A stretch of DNA of 32,493 nt from Planctomycetota bacterium (GTDB taxonomy: Bacteria > Planctomycetota > UBA1135 > UBA2386): positions 1 to 32,493 of the forward strand of contig JAPYTD010000052.1 in the NCBI GenBank assembly GCA_029936315.1. Direction: 5' to 3'. Each line of letters opens with the position of its first letter. Position 1 is the first letter of the stretch. Positions 22,740-31,800 of the stretch are shown here, one piece after another. Position numbers and translations under genes: made by a program. The notes under the pieces are model-generated. The model saw only the letters and a program-made list of their open reading frames with translations. It was not told the DNA's origin and ran no database searches.

Positions 22740-22904
22740 GGCAGTCACGGCAAGACACAGAGGCTTCCTGGCATCACGTAATCAACCGAGGTATCGCGCG
22801 CCGGTCTCTGTTTGAGACACCTAAAGCACACCAGATTCCTCTTGGCGAACGTAGCTCCTGCCGTTCGACGGGCGCGACAAAGGGCGCCGGATCCAACACC
22901 GTAC
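22733..22904 (+). pseudogene. Frameshifted, truncated RAYT (REP-associated tyrosine) transposase
   Basis: From the ATG at 22733 the first 29 residues read MARQSRQDTEASWHHVINRG and then IARRSLFET, the N-terminus of planctomycete Y1/RAYT transposases, including the HxxxRG-type strand. After codon 22814-22819 the frame changes: in the next frame over the sequence continues TRFLLANVAPAVRRA (22830-22874), which fits the following family helix (F L..LA..VRR). No catalytic Tyr region remains; the sequence runs into the 3' end of the opposite lipoprotein gene. It is an inactive remnant of a house-keeping-type or mobile transposase. Confidence 0.65.
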
Positions 22905-22914
22905 CGGCGCGCTA

Positions 22915-23841
22915 CTAGCCTCTTCGGGCGGAGAGGAGAAGGAGGGAAAAGTCTAGGGTGGGGTTGGTGGGGTGGCGGGCGGTAGCGCCTAGGAGGCCGC
23001 CGGCTGCGGAGAATGGCGGGGTAGGGTCGGTGACGAAGAGGTCTAGGTTGAGGGCCGGTTGGTCGTTGACGTGCAGGCTGATCGGGAGGCGCCAGGTTAG
23101 CTCGCGGAGCGATGGCACTGGCGAGAGGGCGCTGGTCACGCGGTGGAAGCTGGGACGCATCATGACGTCGACGCCCATGTTGGCGACGACCGACCAAATC
23201 GAGGGCTTCTCGATGACTTGCCAGAGAATCGGTGCAAGCACCGCATCCTCTTGCACGACTTGCAGCAACGCCACGGCGCTGACAGTGGCCTCGGCCAAAG
23301 CACGCATGTCGAGCTCGTCGTAGACCGACCTACCGCGAGCCGCGCGCTTCGGCCGGACGCGCATGCGGGAATGCACGAGTTGGCACGCGCCGGCAATGCC
23401 GCGTGACAAGAAGTCGCGAGGGAGAACCGGGTGCGAGCGACCCAGCTCGGCGCCCAACTCGTCCATGACCACGACTTCGGCACGGCACAGGGACGATGCA
23501 AACTTCTGGATCTCGCCGTTGATGCGCAAGGACCAATCGACTGGGTCGAGCCCGTTGCCTTCATCGTCGACGGCTTCGACCTCGCTGATGCGAATGCGCA
23601 ACAACCAGTGCTTTACCTGACCATCGCGACGCAGGCGCAGACCAAACAGGACTTCATCGCCGACGCGCCACGGCCCCGCCGGTTGCCGGTAATCGAAGCC
23701 ACGTAACAAGTGGCGCGGCGCGGGGAAGTTGGCGGACTGGATGTCGCGCGCTTCTTGATCGAGCGCCAGCTCAGGCGTGGCCGACGTCTGGCATCCAGCC
23801 AACAGCAACAGGCAACAGACGGTGAGCGTTCGCTTGGTCAT
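22915..23841 (-). CDS. Hypothetical outer-membrane/periplasmic lipoprotein
   Basis: The 308-residue protein begins KRTLTVCCLLLLAGC, a lipoprotein signal with lipobox LLAGC (Cys17), so it should be lipid-anchored. The mature part has a beta-rich segment (VGDEVLFGLRLRRDGQVKHW, then LLRIRISEVEAVDDEGN) and a helical stretch (ALAEATVSAVALLQVVQEDA) and ends with more beta strands. I do not recognise the family. The ATG at 23841 is the only start giving a signal. It lies 41 nt downstream of the frameshifted secreted-protein gene on the same strand, so the two may share a transcript. Function unknown. Confidence 0.75.
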   Translation of the reverse strand: MTKRTLTVCCLLLLAGCQTSATPELALDQEARDIQSANFPAPRHLLRGFDYRQPAGPWRVGDEVLFGLRLRRDGQVKHWLLRIRISEVEAVDDEGNGLDPVDWSLRINGEIQKFASSLCRAEVVVMDELGAELGRSHPVLPRDFLSRGIAGACQLVHSRMRVRPKRAARGRSVYDELDMRALAEATVSAVALLQVVQEDAVLAPILWQVIEKPSIWSVVANMGVDVMMRPSFHRVTSALSPVPSLRELTWRLPISLHVNDQPALNLDLFVTDPTPPFSAAGGLLGATARHPTNPTLDFSLLLLSARRG

Positions 23842-23882
23842 GACGCGCCGCCGAAGCGACGCGCAACACCATAACCGATTCG

Positions 23883-24430
23883 TTACAGGCCACCGATGGT
23901 CAACGACTGGAACGGCGCGACGGGCGGTCCAACCGGGAACGGGATCACAAACGGCGGCACGATGATTGGCGTGCCGGGTACCGGTGCGACACCGACAACA
24001 ATGCCGGGCACACTCGTAACAAACATGACCCCTGCAGCCGGGTCGATCGCGATGCCAGTCACCGGCCCACCGATCGCCCCATCACGAAAGGCATGATCGG
24101 CATCGGCGCCCCGATCGGAACCAGAGGTGGCACCGACGGACTCGGCATCGCCGCGAGGATCGCACCATCTGTAAACCAGTGCACGCCGCCGACATTGTCG
24201 AAGGTGCTGTCACCCGGGGCAGGCACGCCGGGGAACGGCGGCGGCAGGATGGGCGCGGTTGGGTAGAACAGGATCGGCGGGTTGGCTGCGAACAGCGCCG
24301 CGTCCGGCGGCTGGAGTTCCGTAACCATCGAGCCGAACGGGTCGTAGGCGAGCAGGCGTTGGGCAGTAGCGGTGCCGCTGGTGAGGGCGACGACGGCTCC
24401 TGCGAGAGCAACGAGGAAGGAGGCAGGCAT
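23883..24430 (-). pseudogene. Secreted-protein gene interrupted by a one-base frameshift
   Basis: The frame from ATG 24430 starts with a signal peptide (PASFLVALAGAVVALTSGTA), continues as Pro-rich beta sequence (WFTDGAILAAMPSPSVPPLV) and stops at 24059 with an unconvincing tail. Moving back one base in the G4 run (plus-strand C24077-24080) opens another frame: GAIGGPVTGIAIDPAAGVMF, then VTSVPGIVVGVAPVPGTPII, ending ...QSLTIGGL-stop at 23883. Composition and hydrophobic pattern match the first part exactly. With one more G the protein would be 182 residues. The cause could be a sequencing/assembly error, a true mutation, or less likely ribosomal slippage. Function unknown; probably extracellular. 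Confidence 0.7.
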
Positions 24431-24714
24431 GGTACAAAGAAAGGAACAGGGGGAAAGAACAGCCCATCTGGGTCAACCGAGTTGTCCACACCGCGAAAGG
24501 GCCGGCCCAAAGCCCGCGCACGCAGATTTTTTGCGGCGATCCCCGCCGTGCTCTCGAGCGCAAATGGCGGCGACACAGAAAGCGCGATTTCCGCGTGCGC
24601 GGCCCCCGCATCGGTTCTTCCCAGGTAGCACGATGGCCACCCTCGCACCCTTTCGGAAGCTCCTAGGACGGCGCTTGGTCGTGCGAATCCCGCGCGCATC
24701 TTGCCGCGGACGGA

Positions 24715-24749
24715 AACCCGGGCAGAATCAAGGCTTCTCGACCCGGGTT
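24715..24749 (+). promoter_or_regulatory. Inverted repeat just upstream of the ECF sigma gene
   Basis: AACCCGGG (24715-24722) and CCCGGGTT (24742-24749) are perfect inverted arms 19 nt apart, ending 6 nt before the preferred sigma-factor start at 24756. It could be an operator or a leader hairpin that covers the start. The span 24431-24755 also holds the divergent promoter region toward the secreted-protein gene and no other gene that I can support. Confidence 0.35.
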
Positions 24750-24755
24750 CCGTTC

Positions 24756-25349
24756 TTGGACGACAACACGCGAAATCTGGTCAACCGAGCGTTGGAGCAG
24801 GATCGCGATGCAATCGACCTGCTGTTCCGGCGCTACCGCGACCGCCTGCGAACCGCTCTGCGCAAGCTGATCGGCCCGAAGTATCGCGTCCTCATGGCGG
24901 ACAGCGAAGACGCCACCCATGACGCGATCTTGTCCGCGTTGCGCCGCCTGCATCAGTTCGAATACCGCGGCGAGGGCTCGTTCCTCGCGTGGCTGTTGAA
25001 GGGTGCCGAGTACGAAATCATGCGCCGCATCCGCGCGCTCGAGACCAGGAAGCGTTCGGCCATTGGCGGCATCGTCGAGCTCGACGACGGCGGCGCCGAC
25101 ACGATTTCTGCCAACGAAGCAACTCCGTCGCAAGTGCACGACGAGACAGAACTGGCCGAACGCATTCGCATAGCCTTGCAACAGCTGCCTGATCGCGAGC
25201 GCGAGATCATTGTGCTGCGGCGCTACCTCGAACTCAACACCGACGAGACCTGCGCCGAGATGGGTTTGCCGACCGAGGGCGCGGTGCGGGCGCTGCTGTC
25301 CCGTGCCCAAGCGCGGCTCGCAGGTCTGTTGTCGCGACGGGAGTCGTGA
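24756..25349 (+). CDS. ECF-type RNA polymerase sigma factor, kinase-linked
   Basis: From TTG 24756 the protein has 197 residues, normal for ECF sigma factors. Region 2 is visible as RDAIDLLFRRYRDRLRTALR, the ADSEDATHDAILSALRRLHQF segment (2.2) and GSFLAWLLKGAEYEIMRRIR (2.3/2.4). Region 4 is LQQLPDREREIIVLRRYLEL and LPTEGAVRALLSRAQARLAG, the helix-turn-helix that reads the -35 element. An ATG at 24633 adds 41 residues that cross an inverted repeat and look unconserved. The stop is 1 nt from the kinase ATG. Planctomycetes carry many such sigma/Ser-Thr-kinase pairs, in which kinase signalling is thought to control the sigma factor; no anti-sigma gene is seen here. Confidence 0.88.
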   Translation: MDDNTRNLVNRALEQDRDAIDLLFRRYRDRLRTALRKLIGPKYRVLMADSEDATHDAILSALRRLHQFEYRGEGSFLAWLLKGAEYEIMRRIRALETRKRSAIGGIVELDDGGADTISANEATPSQVHDETELAERIRIALQQLPDREREIIVLRRYLELNTDETCAEMGLPTEGAVRALLSRAQARLAGLLSRRES

Positions 25350-25350
25350 G

Positions 25351-28300
25351 ATGGCCAAGAAGCCAGAGTCAGACCTTGTGAGCGATCCAGCGATCGCCGG
25401 CAACTCCGAATCGTCGCACAACACCGACATCCAACAAGCGGTCGAAGCGTTCGTGCAACAGCACGCTACCGGCAAGGCCAAGGATCCAGCTACGTTTGCC
25501 GAAGGCTACCCGCAGGACATGCGCGCCGAGATCCTGTCGCAGTGCCGCGAGTTCTTGACCTTCGATGGGCTGCTAGGCACGCAGGAATGGCAGGAGCCCG
25601 AAGCCGAACAAGAGGATGGCCGCGCGTTTGGCGACTTCCTGATCCAAGAAGAACTCGGCCGCGGCGGCATGGGCGTCGTCTACCTCGCCAAACAGAAGTC
25701 GCTCAACCGCCGGGTCGCGTTGAAGGTCATGGCGAGCGGGCTCACGCTGAGCAAACGCCACGTCGAACGCTTCCGCCGCGAAGCGATGTCAACCGCGCAA
25801 CTGAGCCATCGCGCAATCGTGCCGGTGCACAGTCTGATCGAAGTCGACGGCACGTTCGCGCTCGCGATGGACTACGTCGCCGGCCGCAACCTCGCCGACA
25901 TGCTCGACGACCTGCGCCTCGCCAACAACGAAGGCGAAGGTGTTGCCGTCGGCACCCTCGGCATTGCTTCGGAGAAAGGCTACGTCGCCGAATGCGCGAT
26001 ACTGGTTGCCGAGGTCGCCTCGGCACTCGCGGTCGCCCACCACAACCAGATCGTGCACCGCGACCTCAAGCCGCGCAACCTGATGATCGACGATCGTCGC
26101 CAGGTTCGTTTGCTCGATTTCGGCTTGGCCAAGTCGCTCGACGCGACGCGCGAAAGTCTGTCGATGTCGGGCGAGATCACCGGCACGGCGCACTACATGA
26201 GCCCGGAACAGACGTTGGCAAAGCGGGTCGAAGTCGACCATCGCGCCGACATCTGGTCGCTCGGCGTGATCCTCTACGAAATCCTGACGCTACGTCGCCC
26301 CTTCGACGGCAAGAATCTGCAACAGATCGTCTACGAGATCTGCTTCAAGGAACCGGTGCCGCTGCAACGCCGCAATGCCAAGGTACCGCGCGACCTCGTG
26401 ACCATCTGCCAGAAGGCGCTCGAGAAGGACCCGGTCAAGCGCTACCAAACCGCCACCGAGTTTGAAGCGGACCTGCAGCGCTTCCTGCGCTGGGAACCGG
26501 TGCACGCCAAGCCGGCATCGGCGTGGACGCGCGCCACCAAGTTCGTGCGCCGGCATCGCACCGAGAGTGCCATCGCAGCGACGGCATTGATCGTCACCAC
26601 AGTTGTCATGGCCTGGGTCATGATCAGCAACGCGCAGGATGATGCGACCGTCAAGACGCTACTGCAACGCGCCGAACAAAGAGCAATGGCTGGCGACTAT
26701 GGGCTGGCAATCACGCTGACCAACCAGGCGCTTGAAATCCGCAATGAAAACGGGATTCGAGATCGACTCGGCCGCTACCACGCCGAGAACAAGCGCATCG
26801 CCAACGAAGCAGCTTGGAAGGCTACGCGCAGCCAGCAACTGCTCGAATACGATCGCGAAGGCGCGCTCAAGCTGGCGCTCGAAGCCGAAGACCAACTGTC
26901 GTCTGCGGTGACCCGTTCGGCAGTGCTCGACGCACTCGGCAAGGGTTGGGTTGCGCGCACTTTGCCAACCAAGCAACGCGCAGTCGAAGGAGGCTGGTCG
27001 CCATCCGGCGAACACATCGTGATTGCTGGCTACGGGGGCTCGCTGAAGTTCTTCCGCAACGACCAGGACGAGAACCCCATCGCGCTTATCGGGCACGACA
27101 CCAGTCGCCCGATAGCCGGCGTCGCGTTTGCCGGCGAAGACCGCATCGTATCCGTAGGCATCGACCAGACCATGCGGCTGTGGCGACCCGAGCTACGCAG
27201 CACGCCGCAAACCGTTGGGTTGCCGGGTCTCGCCTCGACGCTGCATGTCAGCGAAGACGGCCGGCGCGCCCTGGTGACCACGTACGTGTCGGGCCGTGGC
27301 TCGTCCCCCAAACTGTCGAAGGGCCCCTACCGCGCCCAGGTGTGGAACACGGACGATGGCTCGCCGGTCGCGGAGCCGATGGACCACGACGGTTTGATTC
27401 TGGCCGCTGCCATTAGTCCTGACGGCTTGACGGCCGCAACCGTGTGCAGTCGCGGCCACACCCCGCGTCTGTGGCGCGTCACCGAAGGCACCATGATCGC
27501 CGAGTGCGTCGGCATGAGTAGCTCGCGTACCGGCGCGCGACCTCAAGTCACGTTCTCGGCCGACAACAAGCTGTGTGCGATCGGGACCAATGACAGCGCA
27601 GTGCGCATCTACGCCGCCAGCGACGGTGCTCTGCTCGCGACCATCCGCCATTCAAGACCAATCACCAGCATCGCATTCGACCAAAGCAGCCGCCGTTTGC
27701 TGACGGGCTCCCGAGATCAAACGGCTCGCCTCTGGCAAATCGAACACACCCAGTCAACAGGCCCAGAACGTATTTCCGTTCGCGAGATCGGCGTATTGCT
27801 CGGCCACACCGGTCCAGTAACGCAAGTCGCGTTCGACCCGACAGGGCAACTGGCAGCCACCGCCACCGAACGGCCAGACAGCGCCATCCGAATCTTCGAT
27901 GTCGGCTCCGGCAAGCAACTTGGCGGCGCCGCTATCCATCGCTACGAAGTCGGTCGCTCGATCGAGCGCATTGCGTTCGCCAAGGACAGTCGTCGCATCC
28001 TTGGTCTGGCCGGGTCGCGATCGCTGGTGTGGGACTTCGGCACGGCCAGCGGCGTGGTCACGCTTCGCCAACCAGGCACGGTGCCGGCTGTCGCGTTTCT
28101 TGGTGACGGCTCACGCATTGCCACCGCCGGTGACGACGAGCGACTGCGGCTGTGGCACACGCGCGATGGCCGACAGGTATGGGTCAGCAAACGACTCGGC
28201 ATGCCACTGTTCGCGCTCGATGTCGATCCGAACGAACGTTGGATCGCCTGCAGTGACGTTGGCGGCCTCGTGCACATGATCTCGACAACCGACGGCACGG

Positions 28301-29001
28301 AGCAGTTCACCCTCAACGGCCATCAGAAGAAGGTCCCCGTCGTGCACTTCTTCAACGAAGGCTCCCAACTGCTGACCGCCGGCACCAATCCCAACGACCC
28401 CGATACTGGCCGAGCCATCCTCTGGGATCTGCCAAACCAAAACGAACAACATTCGCTCGATCGCCCGCAACCAATCAAGTCTGCCGACGTCAACAAGGAC
28501 GGCACGATGCTCGTCACCGTCGAAGGCGAAGAACGCACCGCCCGCTTGTGGTCGCTGCCCGACATGCAAGCTCGCGGCAAGGTCGGGGATCACACCGGCA
28601 TCGTTCGCCACGTCGAGTTTTCGCCGGATGGCAAACACGTATTGACCGCCAGCGACGACCACTCGGCACGCATTTACCGGCTCAACGGCGACCTCACTGC
28701 GAAGATTCAGACCGGCGCACGCGTGAAGCACGCAACCTTCTCAGACGACGGCTTGCTCGTGTTGACATGCAAAGAGAGCAAGAGCGGTGCAGCGCAACTA
28801 TGGCGTGTCAGCGATGGCATCGAGGTCGTGCACTTCGACGGCCACCGCGACTCACTGGTATGGGGTACCTTTAACGGTGCTACTACTTGGGCCGCAACGG
28901 CCGCCCGCGACGGCACAACCTGTATCTGGCCAACGGATCCTGTTGCGGTTGCCGAACGTCTACCTAGTCACAAGGCCTCCACCACAACCCTGCCCAAATA
29001 A
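25351..29001 (+). CDS. Membrane Ser/Thr protein kinase with C-terminal WD40 propellers
   Basis: The 1216-residue protein has an N-terminal helical region (1-90) and a Hanks-type kinase domain (about 94-380). The Gly loop is GRGGMG (103-108), the ATP lysine VALK K125, the catalytic loop HRDLKPRN (236-243, Asp238), DFG at 256-258 and MSPEQ at 283-287: all catalytic residues are intact. A membrane helix follows (about 406-427), then a TPR-like helical part (430-540), and from about 560 a long run of WD40 repeats (such as AFDQSSRRLLTGSRDQTARL, VEFSPDGKHVLTASDDHSAR). About a dozen blades suggest two propellers facing the periplasm as sensor. The start is 1 nt after the sigma stop, so the two are coupled. 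Confidence 0.93.
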   Translation: MAKKPESDLVSDPAIAGNSESSHNTDIQQAVEAFVQQHATGKAKDPATFAEGYPQDMRAEILSQCREFLTFDGLLGTQEWQEPEAEQEDGRAFGDFLIQEELGRGGMGVVYLAKQKSLNRRVALKVMASGLTLSKRHVERFRREAMSTAQLSHRAIVPVHSLIEVDGTFALAMDYVAGRNLADMLDDLRLANNEGEGVAVGTLGIASEKGYVAECAILVAEVASALAVAHHNQIVHRDLKPRNLMIDDRRQVRLLDFGLAKSLDATRESLSMSGEITGTAHYMSPEQTLAKRVEVDHRADIWSLGVILYEILTLRRPFDGKNLQQIVYEICFKEPVPLQRRNAKVPRDLVTICQKALEKDPVKRYQTATEFEADLQRFLRWEPVHAKPASAWTRATKFVRRHRTESAIAATALIVTTVVMAWVMISNAQDDATVKTLLQRAEQRAMAGDYGLAITLTNQALEIRNENGIRDRLGRYHAENKRIANEAAWKATRSQQLLEYDREGALKLALEAEDQLSSAVTRSAVLDALGKGWVARTLPTKQRAVEGGWSPSGEHIVIAGYGGSLKFFRNDQDENPIALIGHDTSRPIAGVAFAGEDRIVSVGIDQTMRLWRPELRSTPQTVGLPGLASTLHVSEDGRRALVTTYVSGRGSSPKLSKGPYRAQVWNTDDGSPVAEPMDHDGLILAAAISPDGLTAATVCSRGHTPRLWRVTEGTMIAECVGMSSSRTGARPQVTFSADNKLCAIGTNDSAVRIYAASDGALLATIRHSRPITSIAFDQSSRRLLTGSRDQTARLWQIEHTQSTGPERISVREIGVLLGHTGPVTQVAFDPTGQLAATATERPDSAIRIFDVGSGKQLGGAAIHRYEVGRSIERIAFAKDSRRILGLAGSRSLVWDFGTASGVVTLRQPGTVPAVAFLGDGSRIATAGDDERLRLWHTRDGRQVWVSKRLGMPLFALDVDPNERWIACSDVGGLVHMISTTDGTEQFTLNGHQKKVPVVHFFNEGSQLLTAGTNPNDPDTGRAILWDLPNQNEQHSLDRPQPIKSADVNKDGTMLVTVEGEERTARLWSLPDMQARGKVGDHTGIVRHVEFSPDGKHVLTASDDHSARIYRLNGDLTAKIQTGARVKHATFSDDGLLVLTCKESKSGAAQLWRVSDGIEVVHFDGHRDSLVWGTFNGATTWAATAARDGTTCIWPTDPVAVAERLPSHKASTTTLPK

Positions 29002-29006
29002 CCGCG

Positions 29007-29012
29007 TAGACT
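29007..29012 (+). promoter_or_regulatory. -10-like TAGACT before the secreted-protein gene
   Basis: TAGACT lies 19 nt before the ATG at 29032 and 5 nt after the kinase stop. It is the same hexamer as the gcvT promoter, but no good -35 is visible at 17 bp. If real, the secreted protein gene is transcribed separately from the kinase gene. Confidence 0.35.
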
Positions 29013-29031
29013 CCACCACCGGACACGCACC

Positions 29032-30921
29032 ATGAAACTTCCTGCAACCCTGCTGCCGAACGTCGCCATCGGTTTGATCGCCGCTCACGCGGTGGCGCAG
29101 ACACCCGAGGACCCGCCACCATGGTGGGGTATTCAGGACAATGTCACGGTGAGCTTGTCTTGGACCTTTCCCACGACGTTCCAGAACGGGCAACCAGACC
29201 CGACCCCAAACTTCGCGGTGACTCCGGCCTGGTACAACAACCAATCGCCGTGGACGGCGTCGAACAACGTTGTCTGGATCCCAACCCTCGGCGGCCAGCA
29301 AGGGGTCTGTGGGCTTGTTGGCAACGGTACGGCGACGCTCGATCTGTTCGTCGACAACGATCCGCACCTCGACTGGATCAAGATCTTCTGGTTCCAGTTC
29401 GACACCTTCGAAGGCGCCAGCGGCGAGATCACGAATACGATCAAGGAGTCGCTGCAAGACTACGGTCGCTCGGCGGTCACCGAAAAAACCAGAAGCCTCG
29501 GCAACGGTTGGGAACGCACCACGGTCTCAGCCAAACTGATTCCACAACCCAACGACGAAGAGGTCGACTTCGTCTTGATGGAGACCCTCGGCGCCACGAT
29601 CGGGATCGACAACCTGCACGTCAGCAGCAAGTGTGTGAAACCACGGCCTGACGAAGAAGGCGAGCCGCTCGGCAAGGTCATGGCCGTTGCCGACCTGACG
29701 GCGAACACCGGGGGCCGTCGTGCCCGCGCCATTGCCGTAACGCGTGGCACCGCAGCGAACCCCGGCCGCAAGCTGTGGGCGGCGGTCGATGGCCTAACGG
29801 CAACCATGCCAATCGAGGTTCTGCAGCTAAACGCACTGGGCCTACCCACTGGCAGCGCGACCCCATTGCCATCTACCTTGACCCAAGCACCACTTGGTCC
29901 CCTGGACATGGCCGTCGAACGGATTCGACTCGGCCCGAACACGTTTCAGGAGTGGGTCTACGTACTTGTCGACCGACGCGCCGCCGGCCAAGGAATCCAC
30001 ATCCAGGCGCTGAACGCCAACGCCAACGGTGCACTCAACGCAGCTCAGGGGCTTCAGCTTCAGGCAGCTCCGTTTGCACCCAACCAACGCATGAGCCTGA
30101 CGTTTGATCCAAGTGGCGACAACGGCGCAGGCAGCTTCTGGGTTGCCGGACAATTGGCCGGTGCCAACTGGCGAGCCATTGAGTACGACCGAACCGGCCA
30201 GTTTGCGGGTGGCGCACCCCCCAACATCATCGACGTGCCAAACGGCACCGTTGGCATGACCTACGACGCAACGCTGGGCAACTTCTACACGTTCAGCGCA
30301 GAACCCATCACCAACCCGAACGGCATCGTGATCCAAACCAACGGAACGGAGATCTCCGCCTTCGATGGTGCAGAAACGGGCGTCAAGTTCTGTGGCGACC
30401 TGACCCAACAGGCCGTCGGCGGGTCACCTGGTGGCATCGCTTCCTCGATGACCATGTATCGAACCTTCGGCGTCACACGCTCCGAGGTCCGATTCGCCTG
30501 CGTCGCCGACGTTGGCAACAACCAATACCTCTACGAACTCGCGGGCCCCTACCGCTACGGCTACAGCCGCTACGGCACCTGCGGCATGCAGAACGGCCCG
30601 CCGTTCCTCGGTGGCACCTTCGACGTCACGTTGAGTGGCGTGCCCAATTCCCTCTTCGCGGTGATGTTCATAGGCACCGGCTCGGCGAACATTCCACTCA
30701 GCACGGGCATCCAAGCCGAAGCCGTCGCGTCGATCTTGCCCCCGTTGGTGAGCACAGCAGTCCTGTCGCCGATCGGCGGTGAGTTCTCGTATGCGTTGAC
30801 TCTCCCGACGACGGCGGCGCTGAGCTACGCAGAGGCGTTCTTCCAGTGGGTCGTGCTCGATACAACGGCGCCGGGATTCCTCGGCTTCTCGCAAGCCGGC
30901 AAGACGGTGATCTACCCGTAA
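29032..30921 (+). CDS. Large secreted beta-rich protein
   Basis: The 629-residue precursor begins KLPATLLPNVAIGLIAAHAV with cleavage likely after AVA-Q. The mature N-terminal third (VSLSWTFPTTFQNGQPDPTP, then DWIKIFWFQFDTFEGASGEI) looks like a carbohydrate-binding- or PEP-CTERM-type jelly roll. The middle has propeller-like units (MSLTFDPSGDNGAGSFWVAG, MTYDATLGNFYTFSAEPITN). The last 120 residues (YGTCGMQNGPPFLGGTFDVT, ending in FFQWVVLDTTAPGFLGFSQA) form a recurrent planctomycete C-terminal module. Two Cys pairs could be disulfides. There is no membrane anchor, so it is exported to the cell surface or medium. Function unknown. It converges with the YdjY-like gene 21 bp away. Confidence 0.78.
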   Translation: MKLPATLLPNVAIGLIAAHAVAQTPEDPPPWWGIQDNVTVSLSWTFPTTFQNGQPDPTPNFAVTPAWYNNQSPWTASNNVVWIPTLGGQQGVCGLVGNGTATLDLFVDNDPHLDWIKIFWFQFDTFEGASGEITNTIKESLQDYGRSAVTEKTRSLGNGWERTTVSAKLIPQPNDEEVDFVLMETLGATIGIDNLHVSSKCVKPRPDEEGEPLGKVMAVADLTANTGGRRARAIAVTRGTAANPGRKLWAAVDGLTATMPIEVLQLNALGLPTGSATPLPSTLTQAPLGPLDMAVERIRLGPNTFQEWVYVLVDRRAAGQGIHIQALNANANGALNAAQGLQLQAAPFAPNQRMSLTFDPSGDNGAGSFWVAGQLAGANWRAIEYDRTGQFAGGAPPNIIDVPNGTVGMTYDATLGNFYTFSAEPITNPNGIVIQTNGTEISAFDGAETGVKFCGDLTQQAVGGSPGGIASSMTMYRTFGVTRSEVRFACVADVGNNQYLYELAGPYRYGYSRYGTCGMQNGPPFLGGTFDVTLSGVPNSLFAVMFIGTGSANIPLSTGIQAEAVASILPPLVSTAVLSPIGGEFSYALTLPTTAALSYAEAFFQWVVLDTTAPGFLGFSQAGKTVIYP

Positions 30922-30942
30922 CGCCGTGCGATCGCGCCGTCG

Positions 30943-31800
30943 CTAACCCTTCTTGGCGGCGTCTTTCTTGCCGCCGTCCTTGGCCTTTGCCGCGTCCTTG
31001 GCCTTGCTTGCAGACCGGATGCGCTTCATGCGTTCGATGTGAAGCGCCGGCTCGACCGCGTGGAAGATGAACTCCATTTCTGTGCCTGTCTTCGGCAGCT
31101 TGGTGGTCGTCCACCAGTTCTGATCGTCACGGGCACGCTCGTGCGCCATCGTGCCGAGGTGATTGTCCGGAGTCAGGTAGCAGATGCTGATCAGGTTGCC
31201 TTCGAAGTCGGCGATGTAGACCTCGGGGTCGTTCTTGTAGAGCCGCGCCATGCGGCCGCCGAGGTAGATCCACTCGCAGGCACCAATCGGTAACTGCGTG
31301 GTCAGGTCGAGGATCATGTCTTCAATACAGCACTCCTCGACCTGGTTTTCCGATGTCGTCCAACGCACCGTCATGAAGTAGGGCTGGCCCAACGGCTTCG
31401 TAATGACCAACGGGTCGGCCCCGGCCTGCACCTCTTCTAGGGTCGGCGCCGGATCCTTCTCAACGTAGGCTGCGTTCTTGCCCTTTTGCAGCCCGATCAT
31501 CAGCAAAGCCGCGTTGAGAATGCTCGGCTTGGTGTCGGTCTTGAACACCGCTTCGTGCTTCTTGCCCTTGCGGTGGATCAGCAGGTACTCGATCGGATCC
31601 TGCGGGCGATTTACCGTCACCGGAATCGTGACCGTGCGCGCCTTCCCGTCGAGCTTGATGCCCTCCTTCTTGAAGGAGGCCAACACCTCCTTGAGTATGG
31701 CCTGCGGATCCTGAGCCTTCTGCCCCTCGTCCTTCTTGACGTCACCTTGGCAGAGGATGGTCGACGCTAACAACAGAACAGCTAGGAGGGGTGCTTTCAT
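30943..31800 (-). CDS. Secreted YdjY-like protein with Lys-rich tail
   Basis: The 285-residue precursor has a signal peptide (KAPLLAVLLLASTILCQG; the Cys is possibly a lipid site, though the lipobox is poor). The mature part carries a YdjY-type segment: TIPVTVNRPQDPIEYLLIHR, then GKKHEAVFKTDTKPSILNAA and LLMIGL, where GKxHEa.F.T...P..l..AL is the family signature. The centre has a CCIEDM motif and the last 25 residues are Lys/Ala-rich (SKAKDAAKAKDGGKKDAAKK). Role unknown; YdjY relatives occur near redox and cell-envelope genes. The ATG at 31800 overlaps the upstream gene's stop as ATGA, so they form one operon. Confidence 0.75.
   Translation of the reverse strand: MKAPLLAVLLLASTILCQGDVKKDEGQKAQDPQAILKEVLASFKKEGIKLDGKARTVTIPVTVNRPQDPIEYLLIHRKGKKHEAVFKTDTKPSILNAALLMIGLQKGKNAAYVEKDPAPTLEEVQAGADPLVITKPLGQPYFMTVRWTTSENQVEECCIEDMILDLTTQLPIGACEWIYLGGRMARLYKNDPEVYIADFEGNLISICYLTPDNHLGTMAHERARDDQNWWTTTKLPKTGTEMEFIFHAVEPALHIERMKRIRSASKAKDAAKAKDGGKKDAAKKG

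Noticed and set aside
23896-24096. Plus-strand Gly/Thr-rich frame
   Set aside because: It lies opposite the second half of the frameshifted secreted-protein gene, which explains its composition.
24633-24755. N-terminal extension of the sigma factor from ATG 24633
   Set aside because: Not fully excluded, but the 41 residues cross a perfect inverted repeat and do not resemble ECF sequence. The 197-residue form has the usual ECF length.
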